Of a stretch of DNA of 64,000 nt, positions 10,141 through 22,210 are shown piece after piece (within the stretch, counting starts at the first letter, position 1; the number at the start of each line of letters is the position of its first letter). Made by a program: the position numbers and the translations under genes. This stretch comes from Carettochelys insculpta (taxonomy: Eukaryota; Chordata; Testudines; Carettochelyidae). The notes under the pieces are model-generated. The model was not told where the DNA came from. It did not search any database and saw only the letters and a list, made by a program, of their open reading frames with translations. The stretch lies in assembly GCF_033958435.1 (NCBI RefSeq), contig NC_134138.1, positions 8,754,001-8,818,000 on the forward strand, read 5' to 3'.

Positions 10141-12914
10141 CTTTGCTTTCCTTGATAAAGTAGCAAAGCCAAAGCAAAGAATTTTGCGCCCCTATGATTA
10201 TAGAAACAGTGGGTCCCCATCTTCTTTAAAGTAGACAGAGCATGTGATGTACAGTCTGTAAGTATGAGACCTTCTCCATTAATTACATATTATTGTCATA
10301 TGAGAGATGACTTTTACAAAATCTAATATGAAATATATTAATATTAATAGATCTAGAATATTTAATTTAAAAAGACATGGCAATAGGATTATTTGAAAAA
10401 AAATCTAATACCTGCTCTCTCCCTTCGTTCTGGGAAACATTGACTGAGCCGTCTAATCACTTGGGTCTATTTATGAACTGTGGCATACAAATTGACTCAA
10501 CCCTGCCCAGCTGCCTCCACAGGCAATTCAAAGGGGTTTGGAGCTCCAGGGGAAGCCGTGGCAGCCAGAGCTCCTGGACCCTTTGAAACACCAGGCCGGG
10601 GGGCAACTGCCCACTCTCCTCCCTCATAACCACTTGCATGATGCCTCCCCAGCTCACAAGGTCCTACATTTCCCCCTTCCTGCCTCACCCTGCTCTCTGT
10701 TCTGGCCCCTCTCTGCCGACAAGCTTCTGGTCTCTCCAGCTTTCTGTTGCTGAGAGGAGCTGGAGCCAGACACCTCAGCACACAGAGCGGGGCCCAGACG
10801 CAATGCAGGCAGCGCACAGCACTGCCGCTTCATGTGTGATCTGTGCACCAGGCAGGTTGTGATCGCCAGCAACCTCCCGACCCAACGCAGCCAGGGTTGT
10901 TAGTTGCCAAGTGCTGGGTAGGGAGCAGGGAGAAGGTGGAGGTTCCACTTGTAACTTGCAAATCCCAATGGCAAAACGCAACAGATGGCAATGGGTGATG
11001 CATGGGAAAGAAGAGGCTGGCAGGTGACAAGCCAGCCAGGTGGCTGGCAGCCTGAGAAAAGTCTCCAAGTGCACCTTGGCTCATCTGGGCCTCATCTGTA
11101 CCCTCCTCCTCTGTGCCTCAGTGGGTTACCCAGCCCTACCTTTCTCGCTGGGATAATTCTCAGGTCGTCTGTCCTTAGTGGATTCACCACAACACTAGAC
11201 AGCTGCTGTAGCCTCCCTGAGGGGTTCCTGCCCTGGCAGAGCTGCCATCTGTGACAGGCATGGCTTTCTTGTGTAACCACCCTCACGTGGCCTCAAACCT
11301 AGCACCTCTGGAGCTCAGTGCAGGAGCCTTTACAGTGTGAGCTAAAAGGCAAGGGGCTTTCAGCTAAGGCTATAGAGACAGCTTATTCATTCTCTGTGTA
11401 AGTGGCCCAGGTGCCACTCCATGGGACAATGAACCACAGCCCTAGGTGTGTGAGTTACACTAGCAGGCCAGACCCTGGTTCCTCCACAGTACAGGCACTT
11501 CTACACCTCTCAGTAGTGCTGTGATGGGCTCAGATGCTAAAGTGATGGAGGCCCTTGGAGCAGGCAGCTCCTACAGGAATGGCCACCAGTGCGCTAGGGC
11601 TTGTACAGGCAGCACTTCCAATCCTTCAAAACTGGCAGAGAAACCCTCTTTCCAGCAAGAGGTAAAGGAGCGTGGCTAATGAATTGCTGCTTTCCAGTTC
11701 CTATCCCCTTAAGTCTCCTGGTTAATGATGATATTAACTGTTACCACTGTATTTATGCTGCCATGTGAAGTATCCCAGAAATTAGCTCTACATGCAGAAG
11801 GGGAAAAGTAAATACAGAGATGCTAACAATAAAAGCTTCAGCAAGGGGAGGGGGAACTCACCACCATCTGGCTTAACCCTTTCTTGGTCTGTGACACGTG
11901 GTGTGGCAGAGCGACGTGGTTTTAAGCAGGCTCACACCAGCAGAGAAAGAAATGGGGAGAGAAAAAAGAGGGGTTGTGATTTACATTTGAAAAATAAAAT
12001 GATCTAATGGAATAAATCTGTTCTGAGCAGGCACTCAATATGCTAAATGCGTTCAGAAATCAAACAGCTTAAGTGAGCCCATCAGAAATGCAGAGCATAC
12101 ACATTTTTTCCCTTCAAAGCAATTAATTTGATCAAAAGGAACAAAGTGGCAGAACCAAAAAAATGATACAAATATTTCCATCGGGGCTTGGGCAATATGT
12201 GTGTTGGCTTGTGCTTCAGTCTTCTGCTTTCAAACGCTTTGGTGGTTGAACGCGTGAGTGTGGGCCGAGTGAAGGTTGCTAATGTAAAAACACGGGGTGC
12301 TGACTTTGTAGGGTAAAGCAACAGCCTTCTCTCTCTTCTTGGATCCCTTGCTGCACTTGCAAAAACGTTTTGTGACAGTTCCAAAACGAACACCAGCGTC
12401 TTTAATATGGCCCAGCCTGTGTTGGTTTTATCTGCCAGAGTGCAGTCCACTAGACTATCGGATAACAGCCTACTACTATTTCTCGTAGCCATTCAAGCTG
12501 TGCCTTTCGCTCAGATGCGAGAGGTCTACACAGCAGTACCATAAGCCCTTGCTCAGATACACCGAGGGATCTCTTAACTGAGCAAAATAAAAATTTAAGA
12601 TCAAAAGCAGAAGAAATATCCTAAAAGCGAAGTGTGTTAGGATGTAGAACAAATATTTCCTCCACAGAAAATGGAGTATTTGCTGAAGGGAACAACCCTG
12701 TTTTAGGTTCATGGTATAATGAAGTTAGGTAGTGTGTGTGTGCATCCCGGCTTTTTACTGGATGGAATCAGAGCTATTCCCCAGTGTCTTTAACCCTGTA
12801 CTGCAAAGAGCTAAGGGAGAGTCTCCTTTAGCTCAAGTGGAGATGGCCTGTGTTTTTGGAGAAGTAAGGTCTAAACTCTTTTACTGTTGAGGGGAATGAG
12901 GGGGAAAGGAGACC
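10141..12914. other. Unassigned 2.8 kb
   Basis: No gene is recognised on either strand. An AT-rich part (10250-10390), a GC-rich part (10500-11150) and an AT-rich part (12100-12720) succeed one another. ORFs of 60-136 codons here lack motifs and overlap on both strands. Confidence 0.4.
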
Positions 12915-13165
12915 AGGAGAGTTGGCTGTACTTTAAAGAAACCTTACTAAAGGCACAGGAATGCACCATCCTGATATACAGTAAGAAAAAAGAAAAAAGC
13001 AAATATGATAGGTGACCAGCCTGGCTTAACAGAGAAAATTTTGATAAGGTCAAATGCAAAAAGGAAGCTTATGAGAAGTGGAAACTTGGACAGATGACTA
13101 GCAAAGAGCGCAAATGTATAGCTCGGCATGCAGGGGTATAATCGGGAAGGCCAAAGTGGAACCTG
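12915..13165 (+). pseudogene. CR1 ORF2 internal fragment
   Basis: The segment resembles the part of CR1 ORF2 between the endonuclease and reverse transcriptase. The readable nucleotide blocks are ACCAGCCTGGCTTAACAGAG, AGAAGTGGAAACTTGGACAG and a GCATGCAGGG block. It is short, isolated from any 3' end, and contains frameshifts. Confidence 0.6.
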
Positions 13166-14668
13166 GATCCCATCCCTCGGAAGATGTAGCTCATCATCTT
13201 TGGACCCCCACGGCCCAGTGGGTGAGCAGAGCATAGCCCTGCCTATGCTCAGCCATGAGGCCGCAGCTTGGCCTGTTCTCCCTCCCATGGCCCTTCCCAC
13301 TGGACAGTTCCTCCCGTCTGCCACTTGGGGTGGAGAAGTGGGAGCAGCAGGTGAGGGAGGCCTTGAGGGAGAGCAATGAGACGTGAGTGGTGAGAGTTAG
13401 TGAGGGAGGGAAGAGGCACAGGTGGCAGTGCCAGGGTTGAGTGGGTCTGAAGAATGGGCAGGGCCTGTGGGGGAGGAGGCTGAGCAGGGGCATGCCTCAG
13501 GGCAGAGTTACAGCCAGCACCATGTGTTCAGCTGCCCCTCCCCCACCACCTTGTTCCACCTGCAGCTGAGCTGCTCCTAGGCTGCTTCTGCTGGCTGAGC
13601 AGAGGGGAGGGGGAGGAGGGTAGTGTTGAGTTCAGGGTGTTCCCCTGCCCCTGTTCCCATCTTTGCAGAGCAGGAATCAGGGAGAGAGAGAGACAAAGGG
13701 GACCTGCTCCAGCCTGAAGCATGGCTGGAAAGCGACTCCCTCAGCATTGCAGAGCGGAGGAGGGGGAGACAATGGAGCAGGACAGGTTTCCCTTAAAGAG
13801 ACAGAGGGCGGCTTTTGTCAGAAACTTATCCAGTCGCAGCCAGCACAACACACTGTGTCACTGTCACCACATGGTCTGTGTCATGTGCACAAAGTCACTG
13901 TCATGTACGCTCTGCAGCACACACTCTGTCTCTCTCTCACACACACAGTGTTTCTCTTTCACATTCACACACTTTTTCTCTCTCTCTGCAGCCCCGAGGC
14001 CCACCCTTTTGGCCCAGGGCCCTGCCCCTTTTGAGACACCCAGAGCCAATCCATGCACAGCACCAAAATGTGTAGAGTGGCCTCTCTGTGAAAATTATTG
14101 CCCACCCCTGGGCTTGATGGACTAACCTGGCTAACTCTACGCATGAATAATATCATGGTCTCCAGCCATTCCTTCTGCAAGAGTGTTGTCCTCAGTTCAT
14201 TATTCTGAAAGCCCAGCTGTTGTCAACTTATTTTTTCCAGGTGGCTGTCCTCAAATTTTATTTTACTCTTCTGGCCTGCTTGGCCTTGCTTCAATAGAAA
14301 TATAATTCACTGTCCATTAAAATTAACAAAATTCAATGCAATTTAATTTAGTCTATGTTCAAGGGATTTCGTTTGGCTCCCTCTAATTCAATCCATTTCA
14401 GCTAAATGCAACACAGATAAATCAGTTGAAGGAATTTCATTAAAGAGAATTTACTACAGAGGAAATAAATCACCTTCATTTAAAACACACAGCAATCAAT
14501 ATGGTGCGATTTGGTTAAATTCAGCTGCATTCAACAAAAGCAAATTAAACCAAAGCAATTTGACGTGTTCTAATTAAAATTCACAGAAAAATGGGGCACA
14601 GCTTAGTTCCTTTCAGAGAGGTTTTATTTCGCTCATTTGAATCCATTTCAGATTAGTGCAAACTACTG
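13166..14668. other. Unassigned; GC-rich then AT-rich
   Basis: 13170-14100 is GC-rich with a CT/CA low-complexity tract at about 13921-13992. From 14220 it is AT-rich, with recurring AATTCAAT-like motifs that may be an old degenerate repeat. No gene is recognised. Confidence 0.4.
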
Positions 14669-14937
14669 CAGGTTGAACCCCTCTAGTCCGTCCCTCTCAT
14701 CTGGCAACATCTGTAATCCACCATGATTTTAGTGAGCTGGATGATCGTATATCATGGGCATGGTCGAGTTTCCCATGGGCCCATAAAGTTTGTTTACAGC
14801 CACCAGTCCTGGCTCTCAGTGTTCTGTGCCGTTATTTAGCTCTAATTTACCCCTAAATGTTTTCTAAGAGCCCAGTAAGCAGGACATGTGTTGGTAATGC
14901 TGCTAGACAGTATTGACCTCCTGTGGTTCAGCAAATG
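14669..14937 (+). mobile_element. Tigger/pogo-like DNA transposon fragment
   Basis: It begins CAGGTTGAACCCCTCTAGTC, which I recognise as the terminus of a reptilian Tigger-like (Tc1/mariner superfamily) non-autonomous element. An internal block with TTACCCCTAAATGTTTTC agrees with that family as I remember it. The right terminus is missing; the CR1 copy begins directly after, so it was truncated by that insertion or by deletion. Confidence 0.6.
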
Positions 14938-16177
14938 GACAAATTGGAGGACTGGGCTAAGAAAAATCTCATGAGGTTTAACAAGGAGACGTGAAGAGTC
15001 CTGCCTTTAAGACTTGAGAACCCCAAACACTCCTACAGGTTGGGGACCAATGGCTAAGCAGCAGTTCTGCAGAAAAGGGCCTGGGCATTACAGTGGATGA
15101 GACACTGAACATGAGTCAATAATGTGCCCTCGTAGCCAAGAAAGCTAATGGCATGTTGGGCTGAGTTAATAGGATCATTGCCAGTAGATCTAGGGAACTG
15201 ATTATTTCCATTTATTCAGTGAGGCTACATCTGGAGTATTGAGTTCATGGCCCCCTGTTTCAAAAAGGATGTTGATGCATTGGAGAGAATCCAGAAGAGG
15301 GCAACCAAAATTATGAGGGGGCTGGAGCACATGATCTATGAGGACAAGCTGAGGGATTTGGGATTATTTAGTTTACAGAAGAGAAGAGTGAGGTGGGATT
15401 TGATAGGAGCCTTCAACTACCAGAAGGGGGGCTCTAAAGAGGATGGAGAGAGGCTGTTCTCAGTAGTGGCAGATGACAGAACAGAGGGCAATGGCCTCAA
15501 ATTTCAGTGGGAGAGGGTTAGGTTGGATATCAGGAAAAACTATTTTGCCAGGGCTAATAGAGTAGAGCAATTTGTCAATAAGTTTTCATCAGAAGATATC
15601 TTCCAACAAAGCTTCTGTTGACAGAAACAGTCCAGACCGCAGAGTGGGTCAAAAGGGCAAAATGCTCTGTTGACAGAGAGCAGCCAGAATGCCCAGCCAC
15701 TCTATCGGCAAAATGGCCAACCAGAAGCACAGTGGAGAGGGTTGTCTGGTGTCCCAGAAGCCCTTCCTGATGACAGAAGGCCCCTGGAACATCCAGACCA
15801 GCTGTTTGTTGATAGATCTCATCAATAGAGGTGATCTTTCTCGTGACGAGTGGAGTACAGCTGTTGACAAAAGTGCTGTGTTCTGTCAACTTACGATAGA
15901 TGGAATGCCCTTGGGAATCTGGTCATTCCAAACATTTTGTAAACAAAATGGTCGTTTTGCCGACAAAACCTTCTAGTCTAGATATAGCCCAGGAGGGCGG
16001 TGAAGCACCGGAATGTGTTACCTAGACAGGTGGTGGAATCTCCATCCCTAGAAGTTTTTAAGTCCTAGCTTGACAAAGACCTGGTTGGGATGATTTCAGT
16101 GGGGTTGGTCTTCCTCTAGGCAGGGGGCTGGACTTGATGACCTCCTGAGGTCACTTCCAACCCTATGATTCTATAAT
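14938..16177 (+). pseudogene. CR1 LINE 3' fragment split by a MITE
   Basis: The two CR1 parts are 14938-15551 and 15990-16177. The first encodes CR1 reverse-transcriptase C-terminal remnants (KKDVDALERIQKRATKIMRG, then RDLGLFSLQKRRVRWDL). The second gives the 3' UTR, with GGTGGTGGAATCTCCATCCC and a terminal CCTATGATTCTATAA. Joined across the MITE they restore the expected CR1 order (TTTTGCCAG followed by GAGGGCGGTGAAGC), so the interruption is a clean insertion. The copy has no intact frame. Confidence 0.85.
15552..15989. mobile_element. GTTGACA-family MITE nested in CR1, 3-bp TSD
   Basis: This 438-bp element starts GGCTAATAGAGTAGAG and ends AGTCTAGATATAGCC. The termini are imperfect inverted repeats, with a TTTTGTCGGCAAAACG-like block inside each end. 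CAG flanks it at 15549-15551 and 15990-15992. Removing element plus one CAG restores the CR1 sequence. Because the ends are GGC/GCC, the same data could be read as a 5-bp CCAGG duplication with GC..GC ends; the other copies favour 3 bp. It has no coding capacity. Confidence 0.85.
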
Positions 16178-17495
16178 TCAGCACCAGTCAGGTCATGAGG
16201 GTGCAGGACCAGAGAGGTTCAAACTGTAGATTTAATGATCCTTTTGCCTAGCATTCTATCCCCAATGGATCATTTTCCCCATGTGTTTGGTTTTCAGCTT
16301 GTAAAACTTTGGCACATTGTCTTGCCAATCTCTTGTCATAAGTTTCCTGACTGTGTTTTGTGGACAATGCAGCAGGAAATTGAAGATCACTGCACCCAGC
16401 TGTAATAAGAGACCTCCACAGCCAACCTGAATGTTCACGGCAGCAAAAGACACTTTCATTGACTCCACTATGAAATCTCTGCTCAACTCTACTCTCCACG
16501 CCTACCTTCAAAGGTGGAAGATTGGCACAGATACCACAGGTTATTTGAAAAGTTCTGACCTTGATCCAGAATATTCAGAACATCCTCAACATAGAGGGTG
16601 TTTTGAGGGTCAGGGGATTCAGTTTTTCTCCTTCAGTCACAATACACAGATCATTTTCACCCTGATAGATAAAGTTTTTTTTTGTTTTTTTGTTTTGTTT
16701 TTTTCCTACCAAAAAGAAAATGTGATTCTCACCACACTGCTTTGCTATTCCAATTTTAAGCTGATGTAACTTCTGCCGAGTTCTACCTGTTTCAGTTGCA
16801 CTAATGCAGTAGTGAATCTCGCTCTCTCTGATATCTGTTTGTTTCAAGACATGCAATTAGCATGGGTGAAAAAAGGCACAGCCCCGGAGGGTGGTGAAAT
16901 TTTATAGGAAATTTGGGCATTTTGAATTTTTTCCTACCCCAGAACACGACAAAAAGTTGAAATTTCAAACATTTTAGTGGAATGGAAATTTTGGAAATAA
17001 ATTATCAAAGAACATTGAAAGAGCCTTATCCAAACATGTTATTTCCATAAGTTTTAAACATTGTAATATAATAGATGAAATAAGAAAATGGAAACAAAAT
17101 ACTGCATTTCAATTTCAGCTCATTCAAATATTTTTCCACTGGGTATTTTCTCAAAATCAACAAATAGTTACAAAACCTTGCAGTTCTGGTGAACCAGGAG
17201 TTTCCAATATGTCAGACATTTTTTCAAACACTGCAATTTGCAACTCAATAAATGCTGTGGTTTATTAGAGTGCAGCATCTTTCCTGAACAGTGTAAACAA
17301 CGCTAGCTACTAAGCAAGAAGTCTGCCTATCTAAGCAGCCACGGGGACAGAACGTGGCAAAATGAAAATTTGGGCTTATATCAGGACATATCGTCTAATG
17401 CAGTGATGGCTCCTGGACTCTCAAGTAGTGTAAAGTGGTGGAAGAAGAATTGTTTACACCATTTCAACCTTGGCTGCACAAACAATAGAGAAACT
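16178..17495. other. Unassigned, T-run at 16672-16705
   Basis: No gene is recognised. From 16860 the sequence is rich in AAATTTC and TTTTCA motifs, similar in style to 19050-19520 and 39080-39440, which could be relics of one very old repeat. Confidence 0.35.
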
Positions 17496-17550
17496 CACAA
17501 TTCTGGGTTTACAAGGCCAAGGTTTAACCACTGAAATACCCCTCCCCCAT
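17496..17550 (-). repeat. tRNA-derived SINE head fragment
   Basis: The plus-strand blocks CTCACAATTCTGGGTTTACA, AAGGTTTAACCACTGA and CCCCTCCCCC are the complement of a tortoise-type SINE head, which reads GGGGGAGGGGTA, then a degraded A-box, then a B-box region on the minus strand. Only the tRNA-like head remains. Compare the fuller copy at 29968-30128. Confidence 0.6.
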
Positions 17551-17560
17551 AAGCCACTGG

Positions 17561-18112
17561 GGCTGCATCTCCACAAGCAGGTTCTTTTGAAAGACCCCAC
17601 AGAGCATCTACACACGAAAAGTGTTCTTTCGAAAGTAAATCAAAAGAATGTGGTGAGCCTTTTGAAATCGCTCATGGCACCTGATTTTCCAATCCCTGGC
17701 CCATTGTTTCGAAAGAGCAGGGGCTGTGTGGATGCACTCTTTCAAAAGAGGTTATTTCAGATAAGATCTTCCAGAAGAGCTTCTTTTAAAATATTTCTGT
17801 AGTGTAGCATGGGTGTCCAATGGCTCTATTTCAAAACAGGCTGTATTGTGTGTAGATGCTCTACTTCAAAATAGCTGAGGCTATTTCAAAATGCATTTTG
17901 GCTGTGTCTACACTAGGCCAAAACTTCGAAACCCATTTTGAAGTTTTGGGCTAGTTTAGACACAGCCTTGTGTGTAGCAGCATTATTTCGAAATAGAAAA
18001 GATCAATCATGTTGCACTTCAAACACAAACAAAATAATTTGTTAGGTGATATTCCGAAACAACTCTTCTGGAATAGCTTATTTTGAAATAAGGCTGCTGT
18101 GTGAACATACCC
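17561..18112. mobile_element. Composite MITE region with a nested mini-foldback
   Basis: TTTCGAAAG and TTTCAAAATA motifs fill the block. It starts GGCTGCATCTCCACA and ends GTGAACATACCC, which is the complement of a GGGTATGT terminus. The two ends belong to different terminus types, so at least two overlapping elements are likely. A 68-bp foldback sits inside at 17900-17967. Confidence 0.55.
17900..17967. mobile_element. Miniature 68-bp foldback element
   Basis: The whole unit is one hairpin: GGCTGTGTCTACACTAGGCC on the left pairs with GGGCTAGTTTAGACACAGCC on the right, and AAAACTTCGAA pairs across the centre. Flanks are TTT and TTG. It has the terminus of the larger 3-bp-TSD elements and may be the minimal mobile form or a deletion derivative. 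Confidence 0.7.
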
Positions 18113-18682
18113 TAAGGACAAAGAAGTCCTTCTCTATTTTTTTGTCCTATGTTCCTACAGTCGAATTACACTTCTCCAAGCCCATTCACAGTAGGTGGAT
18201 TGTTATTATGTTTGAATTGCATGTACTTGTTCATAAATTCCTATGCAATCAACAATATTATCATTGTCAGTATAAATGTTTTCCTGCCTGAGAAAACCTG
18301 CAATAGTTTCTCTGTCTCTCTTTCTGCTGCAGAGGCTATTTACAGCCTGTTACCAGATGACACTACATTTCCCAATGCTCCTTTACGCTACAGAAATACT
18401 GGCTGGTGGCACATAAACAATATTCTCCCGGTAACATAATAGTGGGAAGTTTCGGAAATGAAACTGCAGGTGGTTAAAAGGGATGTTGGAAAAGCAAACA
18501 AGCCTGGCTTTACATCCTGTTCATTTCCATTTGACAACTCCACCGTTAGGACAAGGCGCAGATTCAGGAGAGCATGAAATGTTATCCACTGCATACCAGC
18601 CTGTGCCATATTGCAGGTACAGTCTTAGTCCTTGAATTCCCAGTACATAAGGACTGGGGGAATCCAGTCAGAACAGTGCACC
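18113..18682. other. Unassigned stretch
   Basis: Nothing recognised. Short ORFs on both strands lack motifs. Confidence 0.35.
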
Positions 18683-18857
18683 TGTGTAACCCACACACCT
18701 AGGTGCGGATCACAGTCCCATGTCGTGGCATCTAGCCCACTTCCACAGAGAAGGAAGGAGCTTCCTCTAGGGGCTGAGCAGTAGCTGGCTTTTAGCTCAA
18801 ATTTTAGAGGCTCATGCATTAAGCTCCACAGTCCCAGGTTTGAGTCTGCCTGTGGGT
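18683..18857 (+). repeat. tRNA-like interspersed repeat, copy 1
   Basis: It opens with TGTAACCCACACACCTAGG and ends in a tRNA-like module. That module has TTTTAGCTCAAATTTTAGAG (A-box-like) followed by CCCAGGTTTGAGTCTGCC (B-box-like). The same unit recurs at 41179, 57512 and 57777. The Pol III-type boxes suggest a tRNA-derived SINE or an element that captured a tRNA-like sequence. Confidence 0.65.
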
Positions 18858-19642
18858 GGCGTCACAGGCAGGAGTCACCCCATCCAATCTCAATGTCAGC
18901 TAGGAGAACTGAAGGAATTACAGCAGAGAGCACGCACAGCTAGTTATTGAATGGTGCAGCTTATACTGGGAGCAATTGTGTGCTTGGCTAGTTACTGCAG
19001 AGGGAAAAGAACAGCATGTGCAGCTGATGCCCTGACTCTACAATCTCACCAAGTTTTCACTGAGTCACTTCAGCTACATTTGTTTGGGAATGTTTTGATT
19101 CAACTTTTTTAAAATCAAAAAGTGGCCAGCTATCAATATCAAAACTTTTCTTTTTCTTTTTTTTCCAGGAAAGGGAAAGTAACGATACATTTCTCACTCC
19201 AAACCTTTTTTTTAAAAAAAAATTAAGGTTTCAAAACTGACAAAACATCCCATTTAACACTTTGGAAATAAAAAAAAAATCTGGTTTCCTGGTTCAGAAT
19301 ATCTCTGAGTTTAGAAATGTAAATGAATTTGAGTAAAAAACATTGAAAATGGCTGAAATTGAAATAAAATGATCAGAATCAGTTCTTTTGATTGACCTGC
19401 ATTGAAGGTGGGATTTTTTTCCTTCAAGTTTTTCAGCCTATGAATACCTTCAGGAGTTTGACTTTTTTTCATAATTTGGGACGTGAAGATTTCTCACGAC
19501 ATTCAGTATTTTCCATAATTTCTTCTGGTTAGGGCGAACCTGCCACAGAGTCAGAACCCTTCACTTCCTCACCTCTACTTCTTCAGATCTGCAGTTCTGT
19601 GCTCCCCCACTACCTGGAAATCATGGCCCTGTCATGAAAGAC
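18858..19642. other. Unassigned, A/T-rich in the middle
   Basis: Multiple A and T runs lie between 19090 and 19480. No gene is recognised. Confidence 0.35.
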
Positions 19643-19645
19643 ATA

Positions 19646-20060
19646 GGCCATGTCTACACAGGCAGCCTCTGTTGACAGAGGTGACTGTCAACAGAGAAGC
19701 CTTGGCAGTACCTCTGTCAATAGGTAGTGTCTATGCACAAATCAGATTGAAAGGGCAAGCTGCTCTGTCAACAGAGAACACAGCCAGACTGCCCCGCCCT
19801 CTCTCGACAGAATGGCTGACTGGAAACTCTGCAAACAGGGCTGCTCTGGGAACCAGAAGCTGTCACTGGTGACAGAAGTGTCTACATGGGCACTCTGTTG
19901 ACAAAACACTGTTGACAGAGGTGTTATAACTGATCAGGAATGTGGATAACGCTGTTGACTGAACATCTGAGTTTTGTTGACAAACTCTTGACAGAGCGCT
20001 TCAACTATATAGACAACTTGGCCAGTTTTGTCGACAGAAGCTGCCCATGTAGATGCAACC
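19646..20060. mobile_element. GTTGACA-family MITE with ATA/ATA TSD
   Basis: The left end is GGCCATGTCTACACAGGCAG and the right end is CTGCCCATGTAGATGCAACC. These pair for about 20 bases and then continue with CCTCTGTTGACAGAG against TTTTGTCGACAGAAG. ATA flanks the 415-bp element at 19643-19645 and 20061-20063. GTTGACA or its complement occurs many times inside, giving internal hairpin potential. No coding capacity. Confidence 0.85.
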
Positions 20061-20174
20061 ATATAGTATAGTAAAAGACATAGAGCATAGTAAAAGAGTC
20101 ACTGCTTCAACAAGTTATCGGCATAAACAGACATAGGAAGTACTGTAGATTCCACTTAAGAGTAATCCCGTTAA

Positions 20175-20682
20175 CAATCATAGAACACTAGAACTGGAAG
20201 GGACCTTGAAAAGTCATCAGGTCTAGTCCCCTGCCCTCACACCACGACCAAGCACAATCCAGAGTCTCTAGACCATCCCCAATAGGTGTCTATCTAACCT
20301 GCTCTTAAATATGTCCAGCGATGGCGATTCTACAACCTCCCTCAGTAGTTTATTCCAGTGTTTAACCACCCTGACTGTTAGGAAGCTTTTCCTAATGTTC
20401 AACCTAAACCTTCCTTGCTGCAGTTTAAGCCCATTGCTCCTTGTCCTATCCTCAGAGGACAAGGAGAACAATTTTTATCCCTCCTGCTTGTAACCCTCTT
20501 TTAGGTACTTGTAACCCATTATCATTTCCCCTCTCAGTCTTCTCTTTTCTAAACTAACAAGCCCAGTTCTTTCAGTCTTCCCTCACAGCTCATGTTCTCT
20601 AGACCTTTAATCATTCTTGTTGCTCTTCTCTGGACCTTCTCCAATTTCTCCATATCTTTCTTGAAACGTGGTGCCCAGACCA
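20175..20682 (-). mobile_element. CR1 LINE 3' end
   Basis: The plus strand starts AATCATAGAACACTAGAACT and continues with TGCTCTTAAATATGTCCAGC and TCTACAACCTCCCTCAGTAG. This is the complement of a CR1 3' UTR and C-terminal RT region. The minus-strand relics include DIFKSRLD and VVKHWNKLLREVVESPS. The copy ends before the catalytic RT core. Confidence 0.9.
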
Positions 20683-20832
20683 GCTTCCTGTTCAAGGCAA
20701 CATATGGCCAGGAACCAGTCCTGTCTCTGATGGGGGGTTCATCTCACACTGGCCATGACAGTATTAATGTAGATTGAGAAGGGGTCTTATTGACACAAGC
20801 AACCACGGATGAAAGTAATCATATAACTAAAT

Positions 20833-21130
20833 CAGTGTTTCTTAAACTTTTTGAGTCCATGGAACACTAAACAATAATATTTTTTGTGCAGGCCATCAGT
20901 GAAAATTTTCTTTAAAAAATGTTGTCAGACCAAAAAAAACAAACAAAAGGAAAATATCAAAAAATAATTTAATCTGGTATCATAGCAATGGAGAAGTAAC
21001 ATTGTATCTAGTTTTAATAACAGAAAATATCTACCAAGGCTGCACATCATTGCTAGCTGCTATGCTGCTGTGTCACACCTGTGAGTTTCTTGTGGAATGT
21101 CAATAGTCTGAAGAACGTAGTTTAACACTG
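20833..21130. mobile_element. hAT-like MITE
   Basis: The ends CAGTGTTTCTTAAAC and GTTTAACACTG are inverted repeats of the CAGTG type used by hAT (Charlie-like) elements. The flanking 8-mers AACTAAAT and GTCTAAGT agree at five positions and fit the hAT preference for a central CTAA/CTAG. The interior is AT-rich and non-coding. Confidence 0.65.
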
Positions 21131-21863
21131 GTCTAAGTGGTCAGGTAGGACAATGTTTATCATGCTAAATAAGACAGAGAATAGGTATTGCTAATATGTT
21201 GCTCTGGAATAATATAAATTCTTGATTGGTTTTCTATCCTCTTCCTTTCTTTTTGAACAAAACCTTAAAGGGTTTGGCCTTAAGTTGATGATATGCCTTA
21301 TAAAAAGATACCTTGTGACTTTTTCACATAAAATTTGGAAATATAGTTATGATGAAGCAGGATCCTGCCATTCTTTTTGGTGCAAAGCTCATTTTTCAAC
21401 CTCCAGGTCAAACACTCGCACACAAAGGGCTTTCTTTCTCCAGCATCCAGGATGGATTGGCATGGAAAGGAAGAATTCTGGGTCAGAGCATGCTCATTAG
21501 CGTTGCCGATTAGCAGGCACAGCATTCCATGGTCTGAAGTGAAATAGGGTTAAATGTGCCCATTTAATTAGATTCTCCTGTGCTGGGGAAAGTAGTTTGC
21601 AGTGAGAATGTCAAAATATTATCTACAGTTAGATGGACTTTGTCATTTGAAGCAAATAGAACAAATGCTGAAGGTCTGCGTGAAACTATCCTTGTAGCTA
21701 TATAATAGTTATGTGTCAAGGTGTGGGAAAATTTACTTCACTGTAAAGGTCCAGATGCTTTATGAGAGCAAATCAGAATTTTACAACTCACTCAGTCTCC
21801 CAAATGCAAGGGTCTGTCATGTTTGGAGAAGCACTCATTATGAGTATCACTCTGTTTTTGAGA
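21131..21863. other. Unassigned stretch
   Basis: No gene or repeat recognised. Confidence 0.35.
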
Positions 21864-22139
21864 CAGCAACAAAGGGTCCTGTGGCACCTTACAGACTAAC
21901 AGAAAAGTGCTGAGCATGAGCTTTCGTGAGCACGGACTCACTTCATCAGATGCTGGTCTTGGAAATCTGCGGGGCCTGGTATAAATAAGCCAGAGCAAGG
22001 GTGGATCCCCACCCTTATTTATACCTGGCCCCGCAGATTTCCAAGACCAGCATCTGATGAAGTGAGTCCGTGCTCACGAAAGCTCATGCTCAGCACTTTT
22101 CTGTTAGTCTGTAAGGTGCCACAGGACCCTTCGTTGCTG
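21864..22139. repeat. Near-perfect 276-bp hairpin element
   Basis: The left arm (21864-21989) and right arm (about 22013-22139) are inverted copies that differ at about two positions in 126. The 20-odd-base spacer is itself partly palindromic. The arms include GTGCTGAGCATGAGCTTTCG. The right arm continues asymmetrically to 22175 with CAGACTAACACGGCTACCCC, a module also present at 28860-28985. No ORF is meaningful. Class unknown to me; it is young, judged from arm identity. Confidence 0.85.
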
Positions 22140-22210
22140 TTACAGATCCAGACTAACACGGCTACCCCTCCGATGCCCGACTCCCTTTTTGGTAAGCCTT
22201 CCGAGACTTA

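Noticed and set aside
18683..18857. A functional tRNA gene
   Set aside because: The A- and B-box-like blocks are diverged, the acceptor stem does not pair convincingly by eye, and three more diverged copies show it is a repeat.
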